Position numbers and translations under genes: made by a program. From assembly GCA_013289795.1 (NCBI GenBank), contig JABCZH010000003.1:372001-436000 (forward strand): DNA of 64,000 nt, in the 5' to 3' direction. This document shows positions 40,623 through 49,190 of this stretch, piece after piece; position 1 is the first letter of the stretch; each line of letters starts with the position of its first letter. The notes beneath the pieces are model-generated. The model had not been told where the DNA came from. It made no database searches and worked only from the letters and a program-made list of their open reading frames with translations. Source of the stretch: Acidobacteriota bacterium. Lineage in GTDB: Bacteria; Acidobacteriota; Terriglobia; Terriglobales; Acidobacteriaceae.

Positions 40623-41546
40623 TTAAGCGGCTACCACTCTCCGCCCGCCCTCCGGCACTCGCTCGGCAAAGGCCACTGGTACGTGCCTCCACACCTGGAT
40701 CGCCAACACCACGGCGGTTGCGAGCAGCAGCGCGCCGACCGCAACGTGGGCCACGGTTGATATGACCATGGGCAATTCTGGCTGCACCGCGTCACGGCCC
40801 CACGCCACCCGAGTCAAAAATGCGACGAAGCCGAGGCAAAGTTGCGTGATCAGTAAACCCAGCAGCAGGATCGCCGGCCGCCGCACCGCTTCAATCCTCG
40901 CGTACACGGCCAGCGCCCGCACTGCTGTCCAGGTGAGCACCAGCGCCGCCACCGGCGCATTCACCACATGCGGCCACCAACTCATTCCGTGATGGCGAAA
41001 CATTGCACCGAGGATGAGCTGCACGTAGAGCACCAAAATCGACAGCAGGGTCAGAGTGATCAGACTGGGCCGGCGCGAATCGAGTTCGACTTCAGGAACC
41101 TCTTCCACCCAGCGACGTCCGGTGAAGACTGCGATGGCGACAGCGATACAAAAGAAAGTCTGCGCCAGCGCCGCGTGTGCTGAAGAGATTAACGGTGGCA
41201 GATAAAACAGCACTGTCAACCCGCCCAACACTCCCTGGGCAACGACGGTTCCCAAGGCGCCAACTGCCAGGGCTTTAATCCAGCGCCGCTTGTCGACGCG
41301 CCACGTCCAGATGGCGAGAACGACGGTCAGCACACCCACGAATTCAGCAATCATGCGGTGAGTATGTTCGAAGCGCACACCCCCGATCATGTGTGGAATC
41401 TTGTAAAGCGATCCGAAAGAAGTGGGCCAGTCCGGCACCGAGAGTCCGGCGTCGTTGCTGGTGACCAGGGCACCGGCGATGAGCAAGCAGAAAGTCGCGC
41501 CCGCCGTGAAGATGGCAAAGCGGTGGTGAGCACGATTGTACGGCAT
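40623..41546 (-). CDS. ctaA: Heme A synthase (COX15/CtaA)
   Basis: Oxidises heme O to heme A for aa3-type terminal oxidases; inner membrane, eight helices. 307 residues. Seen: LVTSNDAGLSVPDWPTSFGS, the first heme-ligand region FEHTHRMIAEFVGVLTVVLA, SSAHAALAQTFFCIAVAIA, FRHHGMSWWPHVVNAPVAAL, and STVAHVAVGALLLATAVVLA, giving the four conserved histidines. No heme O synthase (ctaB) or oxidase subunit gene is in the window. A heme A requirement implies an aa3 oxidase elsewhere in the genome. Confidence 0.95.
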   Translation of the reverse strand: MPYNRAHHRFAIFTAGATFCLLIAGALVTSNDAGLSVPDWPTSFGSLYKIPHMIGGVRFEHTHRMIAEFVGVLTVVLAIWTWRVDKRRWIKALAVGALGTVVAQGVLGGLTVLFYLPPLISSAHAALAQTFFCIAVAIAVFTGRRWVEEVPEVELDSRRPSLITLTLLSILVLYVQLILGAMFRHHGMSWWPHVVNAPVAALVLTWTAVRALAVYARIEAVRRPAILLLGLLITQLCLGFVAFLTRVAWGRDAVQPELPMVISTVAHVAVGALLLATAVVLAIQVWRHVPVAFAERVPEGGRRVVAA

Positions 41547-41597
41547 CGCAAGGCCGTTCAGAGGTGACTCCTCGGCGTGAAGGTAGCTTGTTGATGT

Positions 41598-41622
41598 GGG
41601 GACGGGCGACTCGCCCGTCCCC
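41598..41622. repeat. Perfect GC-rich hairpin between ctaA and the cupredoxin gene
   Basis: GGGGACGGGCG (41598-41608) and CGCCCGTCCCC (41612-41622) give an 11-bp stem with a 3-base loop. It stands between two co-directional genes, 11 bases past the stop of the cupredoxin-like gene, so it may attenuate or protect the transcript. Similar palindromes occur at 19618, 29413 and 29722. Confidence 0.6.
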
Positions 41623-41632
41623 CTTCACCCAA

Positions 41633-42412
41633 CTATTGCTGCTTAAAGCTCTGGTCCACAGTCTTGCTGTCTTTCGCGGCCAGGGTGACTTGCTGGGTTT
41701 GTTCGCCCAGTTTTTCCTGCACGAAGGCGATGGTGTACGTTCCGGGCGGCAGGCCCTTGAGTTCGTACTTCCCGTCAGGACCGGTGACTGAGTAGAACGG
41801 GCTCTTGACCACGTTGATGTACATACGCATCCACGGGTGCTGGTTACACTTCACCGGCAGCATGATTTCCTCGCGCGCGAAGGTCTTCTGGATGGGCGTG
41901 GCATTCGGCGGTTGCGATTCATTCCACTCGCGGTTGGATTGCGGGGTGGGGTGAATGTTGTGCGTGGTCTGGTCGTCGTTCTTGATGCTGATGTTCTGAC
42001 CAGTCATGACGCCCAGCACGTGGGGATGATACTTGCAGCCCTGCTGATCGATGGTGACGGCGGTCGTTGGAACATCAAAGGTGCGGGTTCCGAGACCGTC
42101 TTTTACGTAAACGAAAACATTGGCGAGATTGCCGCCATCGGCGACGATGGTCTCGGCCGAGTTCGCGCCCTTGCAGGCGGCGTCCTGGCTCATGTCGATC
42201 TTGGCCGCTTTGGGGGCTGCGCCATCCAGCTTCACGGTGCCGGTTACACTGGCCACGGTGGCGGGATCAATGGGTGTGGCGGCTGCTGCCGCGGGTGCGG
42301 CCGCCTCTGGCGCGGCGGCTGGTTGTGCTTCCTCTTTCTTGCTGCAGCCCGCCAGAAGTCCGAGGCCCAGGCAAGGTAAGGTCAGCAGTGAAACCCATGT
42401 CTTCTTATTCAT
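41633..42412 (-). CDS. Cupredoxin-like lipoprotein with carboxypeptidase-regulatory-like domain
   Basis: A 259-residue exported lipoprotein (lipobox LGLLAGCSKK, Cys at about residue 23), with an Ala/Pro linker. The middle carries a plastocyanin-like copper site pattern: THNIHPTP, then VKCNQHPWMRMYINV about 40 residues later (His, Cys, His, Met). The C-terminal 60 residues (YSVTGPDGKYELKGLPPGTY) are a CarboxypepD_reg-like beta-sandwich. It follows the multiheme cytochrome gene by 131 bases and may carry electrons or copper outside the membrane. AAAGG lies 9 bases ahead of the ATG. Copper binding is inferred from the residue pattern. Confidence 0.8.
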   Translation of the reverse strand: MNKKTWVSLLTLPCLGLGLLAGCSKKEEAQPAAAPEAAAPAAAAATPIDPATVASVTGTVKLDGAAPKAAKIDMSQDAACKGANSAETIVADGGNLANVFVYVKDGLGTRTFDVPTTAVTIDQQGCKYHPHVLGVMTGQNISIKNDDQTTHNIHPTPQSNREWNESQPPNATPIQKTFAREEIMLPVKCNQHPWMRMYINVVKSPFYSVTGPDGKYELKGLPPGTYTIAFVQEKLGEQTQQVTLAAKDSKTVDQSFKQQ

Positions 42413-42542
42413 GATGTCAACCTTTCGTAAGGAATTGAAAATCTGAATTCAAGTTTCTCGTCCCAAAAGAAGTGCGGGCGGGACGCCCACACGACCGCTG
42501 CCGAGCTTGCTGCCTAAAAGGCGGTCTTACGAACCCACCATT

Positions 42543-45500
42543 CTATCGCGAACCGCCGCTTGCTGCCGTGGTGGTCGGCTTGCGGATGGTTGGCGCCCGA
42601 TTCGAAGCCTGCGGTCGCCCCATGGACGCGGCTACCCGGCGTTGCTCCTCGGGCGTGAGTTGGAAAATATAGTCCACCAAGAGCTTGGAATGATCTTTCT
42701 CGTATCCCTGGAACGACGGCGGCGTCGGGCCGGCAAAGACCCATTGTCCGTGGTCGCGGCGGAACAATCCTGAGGGCATCGACGTTCCTGGGCTGATGGC
42801 CTGTGGATCGAGCACCCAGCGCTCTGCCCAGTCGGGCTTCAGGCGCTCCTTGGCCAGCAGGAAGTTGGGCGCGGTGGCGATCTTGTCATGCTGGGGATCG
42901 CCGGTAGCGTGGCACTTCAGACAAGGTGCTGCGGTGCTCGAGAACAAACTGCGCGCCATTTCCGTTTCTTTGGCGGTGAGCGTAGGGACAGGCTCGGGAA
43001 CGTACGGCATGGCCTGCTGCGAAAGCGCCTGGAAGAAGCGCACCAGCTTGCGCTGTTCGTTGGCAGAGAAGGAGAACGTCGGCATCCGCACTTTCAGATA
43101 GGGACGCACTCCGTTGCGGTTCGTGTCGGTCTCGCTCAACGAGGGATTTGACAGGAAACGCCGCAACCATTCGGGATCGACGCGTGCGCCCTCGGTCAGA
43201 AGTTTCGGCGGCAACTGCTCGGGGTTCTCCCGGTACTGCGGCAGTCCCATCAGCACGGTTTTCTGTCCGGGGATGAATTGATGGCAGCCCATGCAGTTGT
43301 ACTTCTTGACCACCCACCATCCGTCCTGGATGTCGCGACGCGCATCGCCCGGTTTGTACTGGTAGTTGGAGGGCAGGGAATTCTCCTCGCTTCCCAGCAG
43401 GAAAGTTGTCAATGCGCGAATCTGCTCCTGATTCAAGTGCAGATTGGGCATGCGCAGGGCTTCGGTTTCTGACTTGGTCTTGCCCTTGTCGTAAACGTTG
43501 GGTTCCGCCAGTTTGTGTTCGAAGAATCCTTTGTGGTCGTACCACGGGCCTTTCGCCGGCCCGTCTGGCAGCCGCTGTAGATCTTCCTTGTCGGTAATCG
43601 GCTCTGTGGTACCGCGCTGCGCGGCCTCAGTGAAAAGCGCGAAATCGAGCCGTTCGATCGGCTTGCTGCCTTCGTAGGTCAGCTCGGTTCCGATGCGGCC
43701 TTCATCTTCGAATCCGGAAATTTCGTGACAGCCGGCACAGCCGTAGTGGCGAACCCACTTTTTGCCCTCGTCTCTAAGTTTGGGATCGTCCATGTATGAC
43801 GCGTCAGCATAGGCGGAGGGTTCTTGATGTTTCTGCGTCATCAAAAAGCTGGCGATGTCCTGGGTGTCTTCGACGGGGAGGCGCAGGCTCGGCATCACGG
43901 TCATGTTTTGCACCTGCAGTTCGTGACCGTCGTTGGGACATTGACTGTGCTCCAGGTCCCACTGATAGGGAAGTCCCTTCTTGGCGTAATCCTCCGGCCC
44001 GATGTCCTTCTTCTCGAGCGGACAGTAGGGGCGCGTGCGCTGGCGGGCGTTGTGAATCCAGCGGACGAGGTAATCGTAGTTGGCCTTCTCGCCTTCGCGG
44101 CTGAGGTTGGCGGCGAATGTGCCGCCCTGCATCTGGTCGCCTTCCCCGATGGAGTGGCACGCGAGGCATCCGCGGGTTTCAAACAATTCTTTGCCATGTT
44201 CTGCGTTGCCGGGTTTCTGTTTGGGCAGGGCGTCGGTGAAAGCTGATTGCCAGATGAAGGCTGAGATTGCCTGGATCTGATGATCGCTCAGGCGGAAATT
44301 CGGCATCTTGGTGGTCGGGCGGAAATCGGTCGGTTTCTTCAGCCAAACCGGAATCCAGTTCTTGTTCAGCTTGAGCCGGACGTCTTTTAGGTTGGGTCCG
44401 ACCTTCTTGGTGTCTTGCAAGAGGCTGTGCGACTGGAAATCCAACTGCTGAATGCGACCGTCCATCTTGGAGTTTGCGATTTTGAGGGCGACGGCCTTGT
44501 CGTTGAGTTGGTTGGCTTCCTCATTGCTGGCGGCGGTGTCGGCCTGCTTCATGAGGTCCGCCGCTTCCTTAATGTTGTCTTTCTTCGCTTGCTCGAGTTG
44601 CTTGATTTGCTGGCTGACGGTGTTCAGGTCCTCGGGTTCTTTATCGTAGCCCTCGTAGCGATGACAGCCCATGCAGCCTTTTTGCCGGAACAGGTCTTTG
44701 CCTTCGCTGATGGTCCATCCGACCTCACCACTGATCAGGACCATGTCCGCGGAATGGCAGGTCTGGCAGCCGGCTTCGGCGTTTTCTTTGGGATACATCG
44801 GCCACAGCCAGTGTTCGTAGTTTCCGTGGGCTTTTTCCTCGCTGGTGGTGGCGCGTCCGTTGCCCTGGTGGCATGGGGAACACCCGAACTTGTCGGGATC
44901 GTGCATCTTCAGCAGTTCCGGTTCAGGATGGCTGACGAAAGCGTTGGCGTACTCGTCGGGTTTCTTGGCGCCTTTCGCGGACATGGACGCGGCCGTTAGC
45001 TTAAGCGGCTCACGAATGCCCATGTGGCAGGACTCGCAGCGGTCCACGATGTTGGCTTCCGCCACATTGATCTGGACGATCTTCGGGTCCCACTCTTTGG
45101 TCTTCTTAATCAGACCCTCGAGCTGACTGGGCGTGAGATCGACCATGTGCTCGTTGATGTAGGCCGACATAGCCGTGCTGGCCGCAGTTACCGGCTTCAG
45201 CACATCGCCGAGCTCCGCGTTCAGCTTGGTGCGTTCGTCTTTCAGCGCGTTGTATTTCTCTTCGAGTTGGGCGTAGTTGTATTGCTCTTTGTGGCCGTCG
45301 GGAAATTCTACGGAAGCGGGCTTCTGCTTGTAATCGTCTATCTCTTTGCGCTTGCTGGCCTTGCCGGAGGCGCTGGTGTCCGTCTCCATCTGATAGTTGA
45401 GAGCATTGACGTAGGCGCGCCGGTCGGTGAAGACATTCTGCACAGCAAGGATCTGGGCGCTGAGGTTGGTAATTTGTTTCTGGAGTTCTTCCTTGCGCGG

Positions 45501-45788
45501 TTTGGCTGCCGCGTTCGCCTGCTCGTACACCTGGTCGAGTTGTTGATATTCAGGTGTAGTCTGAACACCCTTTACTTCGCTCTGGGACTTCGGTTGGGTC
45601 TTGTCGAGGAATGCGGTGTAGCGCTGCTTCCATTCGTTCTGGAAGGCCTTCCACGGGCGCTGGCCGAGGGCCTCGTCCCATAGCGCCCAGAACAGAGTGG
45701 CCATAAGGATCACCATGGCCAGCACATAGTGCAGCGCGTACGACTTGGTGACTACCGGATCTTGCTCCGGAATCGGTTGTTCAGGCAA
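42543..45788 (-). CDS. Large membrane-anchored cytochrome c with eight CXXCH heme sites
   Basis: A 1081-residue protein. One N-terminal membrane helix (about 19-37), a long helical/coiled-coil segment (about 75-230), then eight CXXCH sites: CESCH at 251, CSPCH, CQTCH, CMGCH, CLACH, CAGCH, CMGCH and CLKCH, the last near residue 1000. The later sites fall into cytochrome c domains with downstream Met ligands (e.g. GTSMPSGLF). The start is TTG at 45788 with GGGAG 7 bases ahead. It follows Rieske and cytochrome b genes, so it most likely takes the place of cytochrome c1 as electron acceptor of the quinol-oxidising complex. Several short cytochrome c domains seem to have been joined. Confidence 0.9.
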   Translation of the reverse strand: MPEQPIPEQDPVVTKSYALHYVLAMVILMATLFWALWDEALGQRPWKAFQNEWKQRYTAFLDKTQPKSQSEVKGVQTTPEYQQLDQVYEQANAAAKPRKEELQKQITNLSAQILAVQNVFTDRRAYVNALNYQMETDTSASGKASKRKEIDDYKQKPASVEFPDGHKEQYNYAQLEEKYNALKDERTKLNAELGDVLKPVTAASTAMSAYINEHMVDLTPSQLEGLIKKTKEWDPKIVQINVAEANIVDRCESCHMGIREPLKLTAASMSAKGAKKPDEYANAFVSHPEPELLKMHDPDKFGCSPCHQGNGRATTSEEKAHGNYEHWLWPMYPKENAEAGCQTCHSADMVLISGEVGWTISEGKDLFRQKGCMGCHRYEGYDKEPEDLNTVSQQIKQLEQAKKDNIKEAADLMKQADTAASNEEANQLNDKAVALKIANSKMDGRIQQLDFQSHSLLQDTKKVGPNLKDVRLKLNKNWIPVWLKKPTDFRPTTKMPNFRLSDHQIQAISAFIWQSAFTDALPKQKPGNAEHGKELFETRGCLACHSIGEGDQMQGGTFAANLSREGEKANYDYLVRWIHNARQRTRPYCPLEKKDIGPEDYAKKGLPYQWDLEHSQCPNDGHELQVQNMTVMPSLRLPVEDTQDIASFLMTQKHQEPSAYADASYMDDPKLRDEGKKWVRHYGCAGCHEISGFEDEGRIGTELTYEGSKPIERLDFALFTEAAQRGTTEPITDKEDLQRLPDGPAKGPWYDHKGFFEHKLAEPNVYDKGKTKSETEALRMPNLHLNQEQIRALTTFLLGSEENSLPSNYQYKPGDARRDIQDGWWVVKKYNCMGCHQFIPGQKTVLMGLPQYRENPEQLPPKLLTEGARVDPEWLRRFLSNPSLSETDTNRNGVRPYLKVRMPTFSFSANEQRKLVRFFQALSQQAMPYVPEPVPTLTAKETEMARSLFSSTAAPCLKCHATGDPQHDKIATAPNFLLAKERLKPDWAERWVLDPQAISPGTSMPSGLFRRDHGQWVFAGPTPPSFQGYEKDHSKLLVDYIFQLTPEEQRRVAASMGRPQASNRAPTIRKPTTTAASGGSR

Positions 45789-45878
45789 TGCATTCTCCCA
45801 GACAGTCGTTGGTCGTTCGTCGTCAGTCGTTCGGGTTGGGTTTTGCCAACGACCTGCGACCGAGGACCAACGACGGTT

Positions 45879-46808
45879 TTACACGTTAAACCACGGTGTA
45901 ATCCATACGTACTTGATGTTGAATCCTAGGCGCAGCAACATCTTCAGCGGCAGCGCCACCATGGTGAGCAGAAAGAACTGCATCAGCGAATATTGCAGCA
46001 GGCTCATGCGCTTGTAATCTTTCGGGTTATAGCGACGAAAGAATGCATGCACCCCAAATCCGCCGAGCACGTAGTACGCACCGACTACGATGGCGCCGAA
46101 GATTGCTTTGCCCGCGTTGGATGCGATCCCGAACAAGTCGGGCAAGTCGCGGTTTACTTCATAAATCAAGCGATTGTGGTCCCAGGTCTGTCCCGGCCAG
46201 AACCACTGCCAACCCGGGCCGCGAATGAATGTGCCGATGATGATCATCGAAACCCACAGGATGATGAAGCCGAACAGGAACGTGCCAATGGCGAACTTGC
46301 GCTGCTTCCAGGTGTAATAACCACTGCCCAGCGGATTGGTGTCGATGTAGGGAATGATCATCAGGCCGATGATGATGAGCGTCGGCATCACCACGCCCGC
46401 AATCCACGGATCGAAATACACCAGCATTTCCTGCAAGCCGAGGAAGTACCACGGGGCTTTCGCCGGATTCATGGTTAAGTTGGGATTCGCCGGTTCTTCC
46501 AGCGGCGCGTACAGCGTGATCGACCACACCATCAGAATGATGGTGACGATCATGGTAGCCAGAAACTCGATGCGCAGCAGGAACGGCCAAACGTGGACTT
46601 CCTTCTGCCATCCCGGACGGAACGGCCAGCTCTTGCGATGGTGGGTTTTGGCCAGTGCCGGATTGGTTTCCAGTTCGCCGATGAGATCATCGTTGGCTTT
46701 GGCCTGCTTCCACGCCAGGTAGCAGTAGAAGATCAGCAATGGAATCATGCCGACAATGGGCACATTGTCAGGCGCGGAGCAGATCTCCCAAAGTTGTTTC
46801 CAATCCAT
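45879..46808 (-). CDS. Cytochrome b C-terminal half (subunit IV-like)
   Basis: A 309-residue membrane protein equivalent to the C-terminal part of cytochrome b or PetD. It contains the quinol-site region NPAKAPWYFLGLQEMLVYFD (PEWY is replaced by APWY) and about six hydrophobic helices including IVTIILMVWSITLYAPLEE, VVMPTLIIIGLMIIPYI and FIILWVSMIIIGTFI. It is longer than PetD (about 160) and has extra C-terminal helices. CGGAGA precedes the ATG by 6 bases. Transcribed after the N-terminal half (16-base gap). Confidence 0.9.
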   Translation of the reverse strand: MDWKQLWEICSAPDNVPIVGMIPLLIFYCYLAWKQAKANDDLIGELETNPALAKTHHRKSWPFRPGWQKEVHVWPFLLRIEFLATMIVTIILMVWSITLYAPLEEPANPNLTMNPAKAPWYFLGLQEMLVYFDPWIAGVVMPTLIIIGLMIIPYIDTNPLGSGYYTWKQRKFAIGTFLFGFIILWVSMIIIGTFIRGPGWQWFWPGQTWDHNRLIYEVNRDLPDLFGIASNAGKAIFGAIVVGAYYVLGGFGVHAFFRRYNPKDYKRMSLLQYSLMQFFLLTMVALPLKMLLRLGFNIKYVWITPWFNV

Positions 46809-46824
46809 AATGTCTCCGAAGGCC

Positions 46825-47754
46825 CTACACTTGCCGCCGCGGTTTGTCTCCCTCGGCCGTGAGCATCACCTGTGCGGGGCCGGAGATGCCGCCATCTTTC
46901 CGCACCCGCCAGAAGTGAACAATCATCAGCACCGACGCCACAATCGGAATGCCGATGCAATGCCATATATAAGACCGGAGCAGTGCGTTCGCATCCACGA
47001 TCGAGCCGCCAAGCAGCCCGAAGCGCACGTCGTTATAGGGCGTCATGCCCATCATCTTTCCGAATGGACCTTCGTGGCCCAGCATGGGCGTGGCGCGTGC
47101 CATGTTCGTGCCCACAGTGACGGCCCAGAATCCCAGTTGATCGTCGGGCAACAGGTAGCCGGTAAAAGAAAGCAGAAGCGTGAATACCAGCAGCAGGACT
47201 CCGATGTTCCAGTTGAACTCGCGGGGCTTCTTGTACGATCCGGTCAGGAATACGCGGAACATGTGCAGCCAGACCGCGATGACCATCAAGTGTGCGGCCC
47301 AGCGATGCATGTTGCGCAGGAGCTTGCCGAAGGGAACGTCGTGCTCCAGATACAAGACGTCGCGGAAGGCCTGAACTTTCGTGGGATGGTAATAGAACAT
47401 CAACAGCACACCGGTAAAGGTCAGAACAATGAAGAGGTAGAACGTGATCCCGCCCATGCCCCAGGTATAGCTGTAACGCACTGCGTCGCGATTGATTTTG
47501 GCGGGGTGCAGATGAAGGAATACGTTGGACAGCACGCCCAGCGCGCGGTTGCGCGGAGTGTCATCATGCTTATGGCGAAAGATCGAGGTAAAGACCTGGG
47601 TCTTGGTCGGATCTTTCAGGCCTTCAACCTGCTCCTTGGCCTTGGCCGGCATGTCAGTCTTGAGCGACTGAACGTCTTCCTGGACGCCGGCCTTGACCCG
47701 TTGCAGCAGCCCGACCCGGTTGCCGTTCTTTCCGTTGCTGTTGTCTTCCGCCAT
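46825..47754 (-). CDS. Cytochrome b N-terminal half (b6-like)
   Basis: A 309-residue protein with an N-terminal hydrophilic extension of about 70 residues before the membrane part. Heme-ligand histidines: MHRWAAHLMVIAVWLHMFR (13 residues between the pair) and HCIGIPIVASVLMIVHFWR (14 residues between), the latter spacing being of the b6/Bacillus type. FTGYLLPDDQLGFWAVTVGT is the conserved quinone-site loop. Four main membrane helices. Splitting cytochrome b into two genes matches b6f-like complexes. Confidence 0.93.
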   Translation of the reverse strand: MAEDNSNGKNGNRVGLLQRVKAGVQEDVQSLKTDMPAKAKEQVEGLKDPTKTQVFTSIFRHKHDDTPRNRALGVLSNVFLHLHPAKINRDAVRYSYTWGMGGITFYLFIVLTFTGVLLMFYYHPTKVQAFRDVLYLEHDVPFGKLLRNMHRWAAHLMVIAVWLHMFRVFLTGSYKKPREFNWNIGVLLLVFTLLLSFTGYLLPDDQLGFWAVTVGTNMARATPMLGHEGPFGKMMGMTPYNDVRFGLLGGSIVDANALLRSYIWHCIGIPIVASVLMIVHFWRVRKDGGISGPAQVMLTAEGDKPRRQV

Positions 47755-47767
47755 CGTGAATATTCCT

Positions 47768-47814
47768 TAGTGAAGCTCTGTGGAACTCTGTGTCCTCTGT
47801 GGTTAAGCTTTTCT
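47768..47814. repeat. Intergenic repeat, CACAGAG-type (inverse orientation)
   Basis: GTGAAGCTCTGTGGAACTCT then GTGTCCTCTGTGGTTAAGCT: three CTCTGTG units at 10-base spacing, inside the operon between the Rieske and cytochrome b genes. Confidence 0.7.
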
Positions 47815-49122
47815 CTATGCCCGCAAAAATGCTCCATCATCGTTAAACTGCGTAGGCTGTCCCTTGGGCCACTGATAGAGGCGCGAGACGTCCACCAGAA
47901 TCTGACCATCGGGCGCGGTTTCAATGTGCGCACGGTCCATGGGACGCGGCGCCGGGCCTTCGAAGTTCACGCCTTCGCTGTCATATCCGCTGCCGTGGCA
48001 CGGACATTTGAACTTGTTCTCGCTGGGTTTCCAGTCGGGCGTGCATCCCAGGTGAGTGCAGCGGGCGTAGATCACAAAAATGCGGTCAGGGGTGCGATCC
48101 ACCCAGATGCGATACTTCTGTTGAAATTTGGTGTCTACGCCTAACCCGTATTCTTCGGGATAGCCGATCTTGAAACTGGTTGCCGGTTCGAACAAAGTGC
48201 GTGGAAGAAAGAATCGGAAGAAGGCCAGTAGCCAGGCGGTAAGAAATGCTGCAACGGTTGCCCAAACCAGCCGACGGCGAGCGCGATTGATTTCGTTGTC
48301 TTCGGGCCCGATCGACGCAACGCCTCCGGCGGCTGCGGCTTTCGAAGTTCCCACTGCGGGTGTACCTACATAACTTGTGGATGCCCCGCTGCGCGCAACC
48401 GAGGCCGCAGCGGATGAGGCCATGGCCGGAGCTGCAGCACGTGGAGCTGCTGCAGCGGCCACAGGTGCGGACGCCGCTGGAGCCGTAGCTGGGGGCTCAC
48501 CGAGCAAAGCGGCGATTTCGGAGTCATTTAGAACAGGTAACCCTTTGCGTCCGCGACGTGCCTGTTCTGCAGCGATGGTGGACTTGCTCCACTTCTTTCC
48601 TTGCGCGACCCAGCCGGCGACTTCCGCGCTGATGTTGGCTGATGCCGCGACGGGAGCCGCAGCAACAGGTGCTGCGGTTACAGGAGCGGCGGCAGCCGGA
48701 GCCGCTACTGCGGGAGCCTCTCCCAGCAAGGCGGCGATCTCGAATTCGTTGAGGGCCGGCAATGCCTTGCGTTCGCGTCGGGCTTGCTCCGCGGCGATGG
48801 TGGACTTGCTCCATTTGTTTCCTTTTGCGACCCAGCCTGCGACTTCTGCACTGATGTTGCCTGAAGCAGCCGCTGGCGGAGCTGCGGCCACTGGCGCCGC
48901 AGCAACCGGAGCAACGGGCGCTGGCGCTGCAGGCGCTGCTCCGCCGACTTCCCATGCCATCGGCTGACCCGCTTTCAGCGCTTCGATATCCGCGTCCGAA
49001 AGCAGCTGCAGGCCCTTGCGTTGACGATAGGCCTGCTCCATGCCAATCACCGAATTGTTGAGCGCCGGCCGCGGCAAGGGCGGAAGGTGCCCGAGAATGC
49101 CTTTGGCGGATTCGTCTGCCAT
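47815..49122 (-). CDS. Rieske [2Fe-2S] protein with repeat-bearing N-terminal extension
   Basis: A 435-residue protein. The C-terminal 130 residues are a Rieske domain with Cys355/His357 in CTHLGC and Cys373/His376 in CPCHGSGYDSEG, the ligands of the iron-sulfur cluster. One membrane helix (about 286-306) precedes it. Residues 1-285, predicted cytoplasmic, contain two near-identical 46-residue repeats (89-134 and 163-208) sharing NISAEVAGWVA, WSKSTIAAEQARR and EIAALLGE, and a weaker third copy at about 22-53 (VIGMEQAYRQRKGLQLLSDA), linked by Ala/Pro-rich segments. Known Rieske proteins (about 180-200 residues) lack such an extension. First gene of the bc operon. Confidence 0.93.
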   Translation of the reverse strand: MADESAKGILGHLPPLPRPALNNSVIGMEQAYRQRKGLQLLSDADIEALKAGQPMAWEVGGAAPAAPAPVAPVAAAPVAAAPPAAASGNISAEVAGWVAKGNKWSKSTIAAEQARRERKALPALNEFEIAALLGEAPAVAAPAAAAPVTAAPVAAAPVAASANISAEVAGWVAQGKKWSKSTIAAEQARRGRKGLPVLNDSEIAALLGEPPATAPAASAPVAAAAAPRAAAPAMASSAAASVARSGASTSYVGTPAVGTSKAAAAGGVASIGPEDNEINRARRRLVWATVAAFLTAWLLAFFRFFLPRTLFEPATSFKIGYPEEYGLGVDTKFQQKYRIWVDRTPDRIFVIYARCTHLGCTPDWKPSENKFKCPCHGSGYDSEGVNFEGPAPRPMDRAHIETAPDGQILVDVSRLYQWPKGQPTQFNDDGAFLRA

Positions 49123-49142
49123 CCGTCTTTAACCTTTCGCAG

Positions 49143-49160
49143 CGGCAATTATGATTGCCG
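49143..49160. terminator. Small hairpin between hemH and the Rieske gene
   Basis: CGGCAAT (49143-49149) and ATTGCCG (49154-49160) make a 7-bp stem with a 4-base loop, 30 bases past the hemH stop on the minus strand. There is no T-run, so termination is doubtful. Confidence 0.35.
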
Positions 49161-49190
49161 AACCTTTATTTAGGACCTACAAGCTAAACT

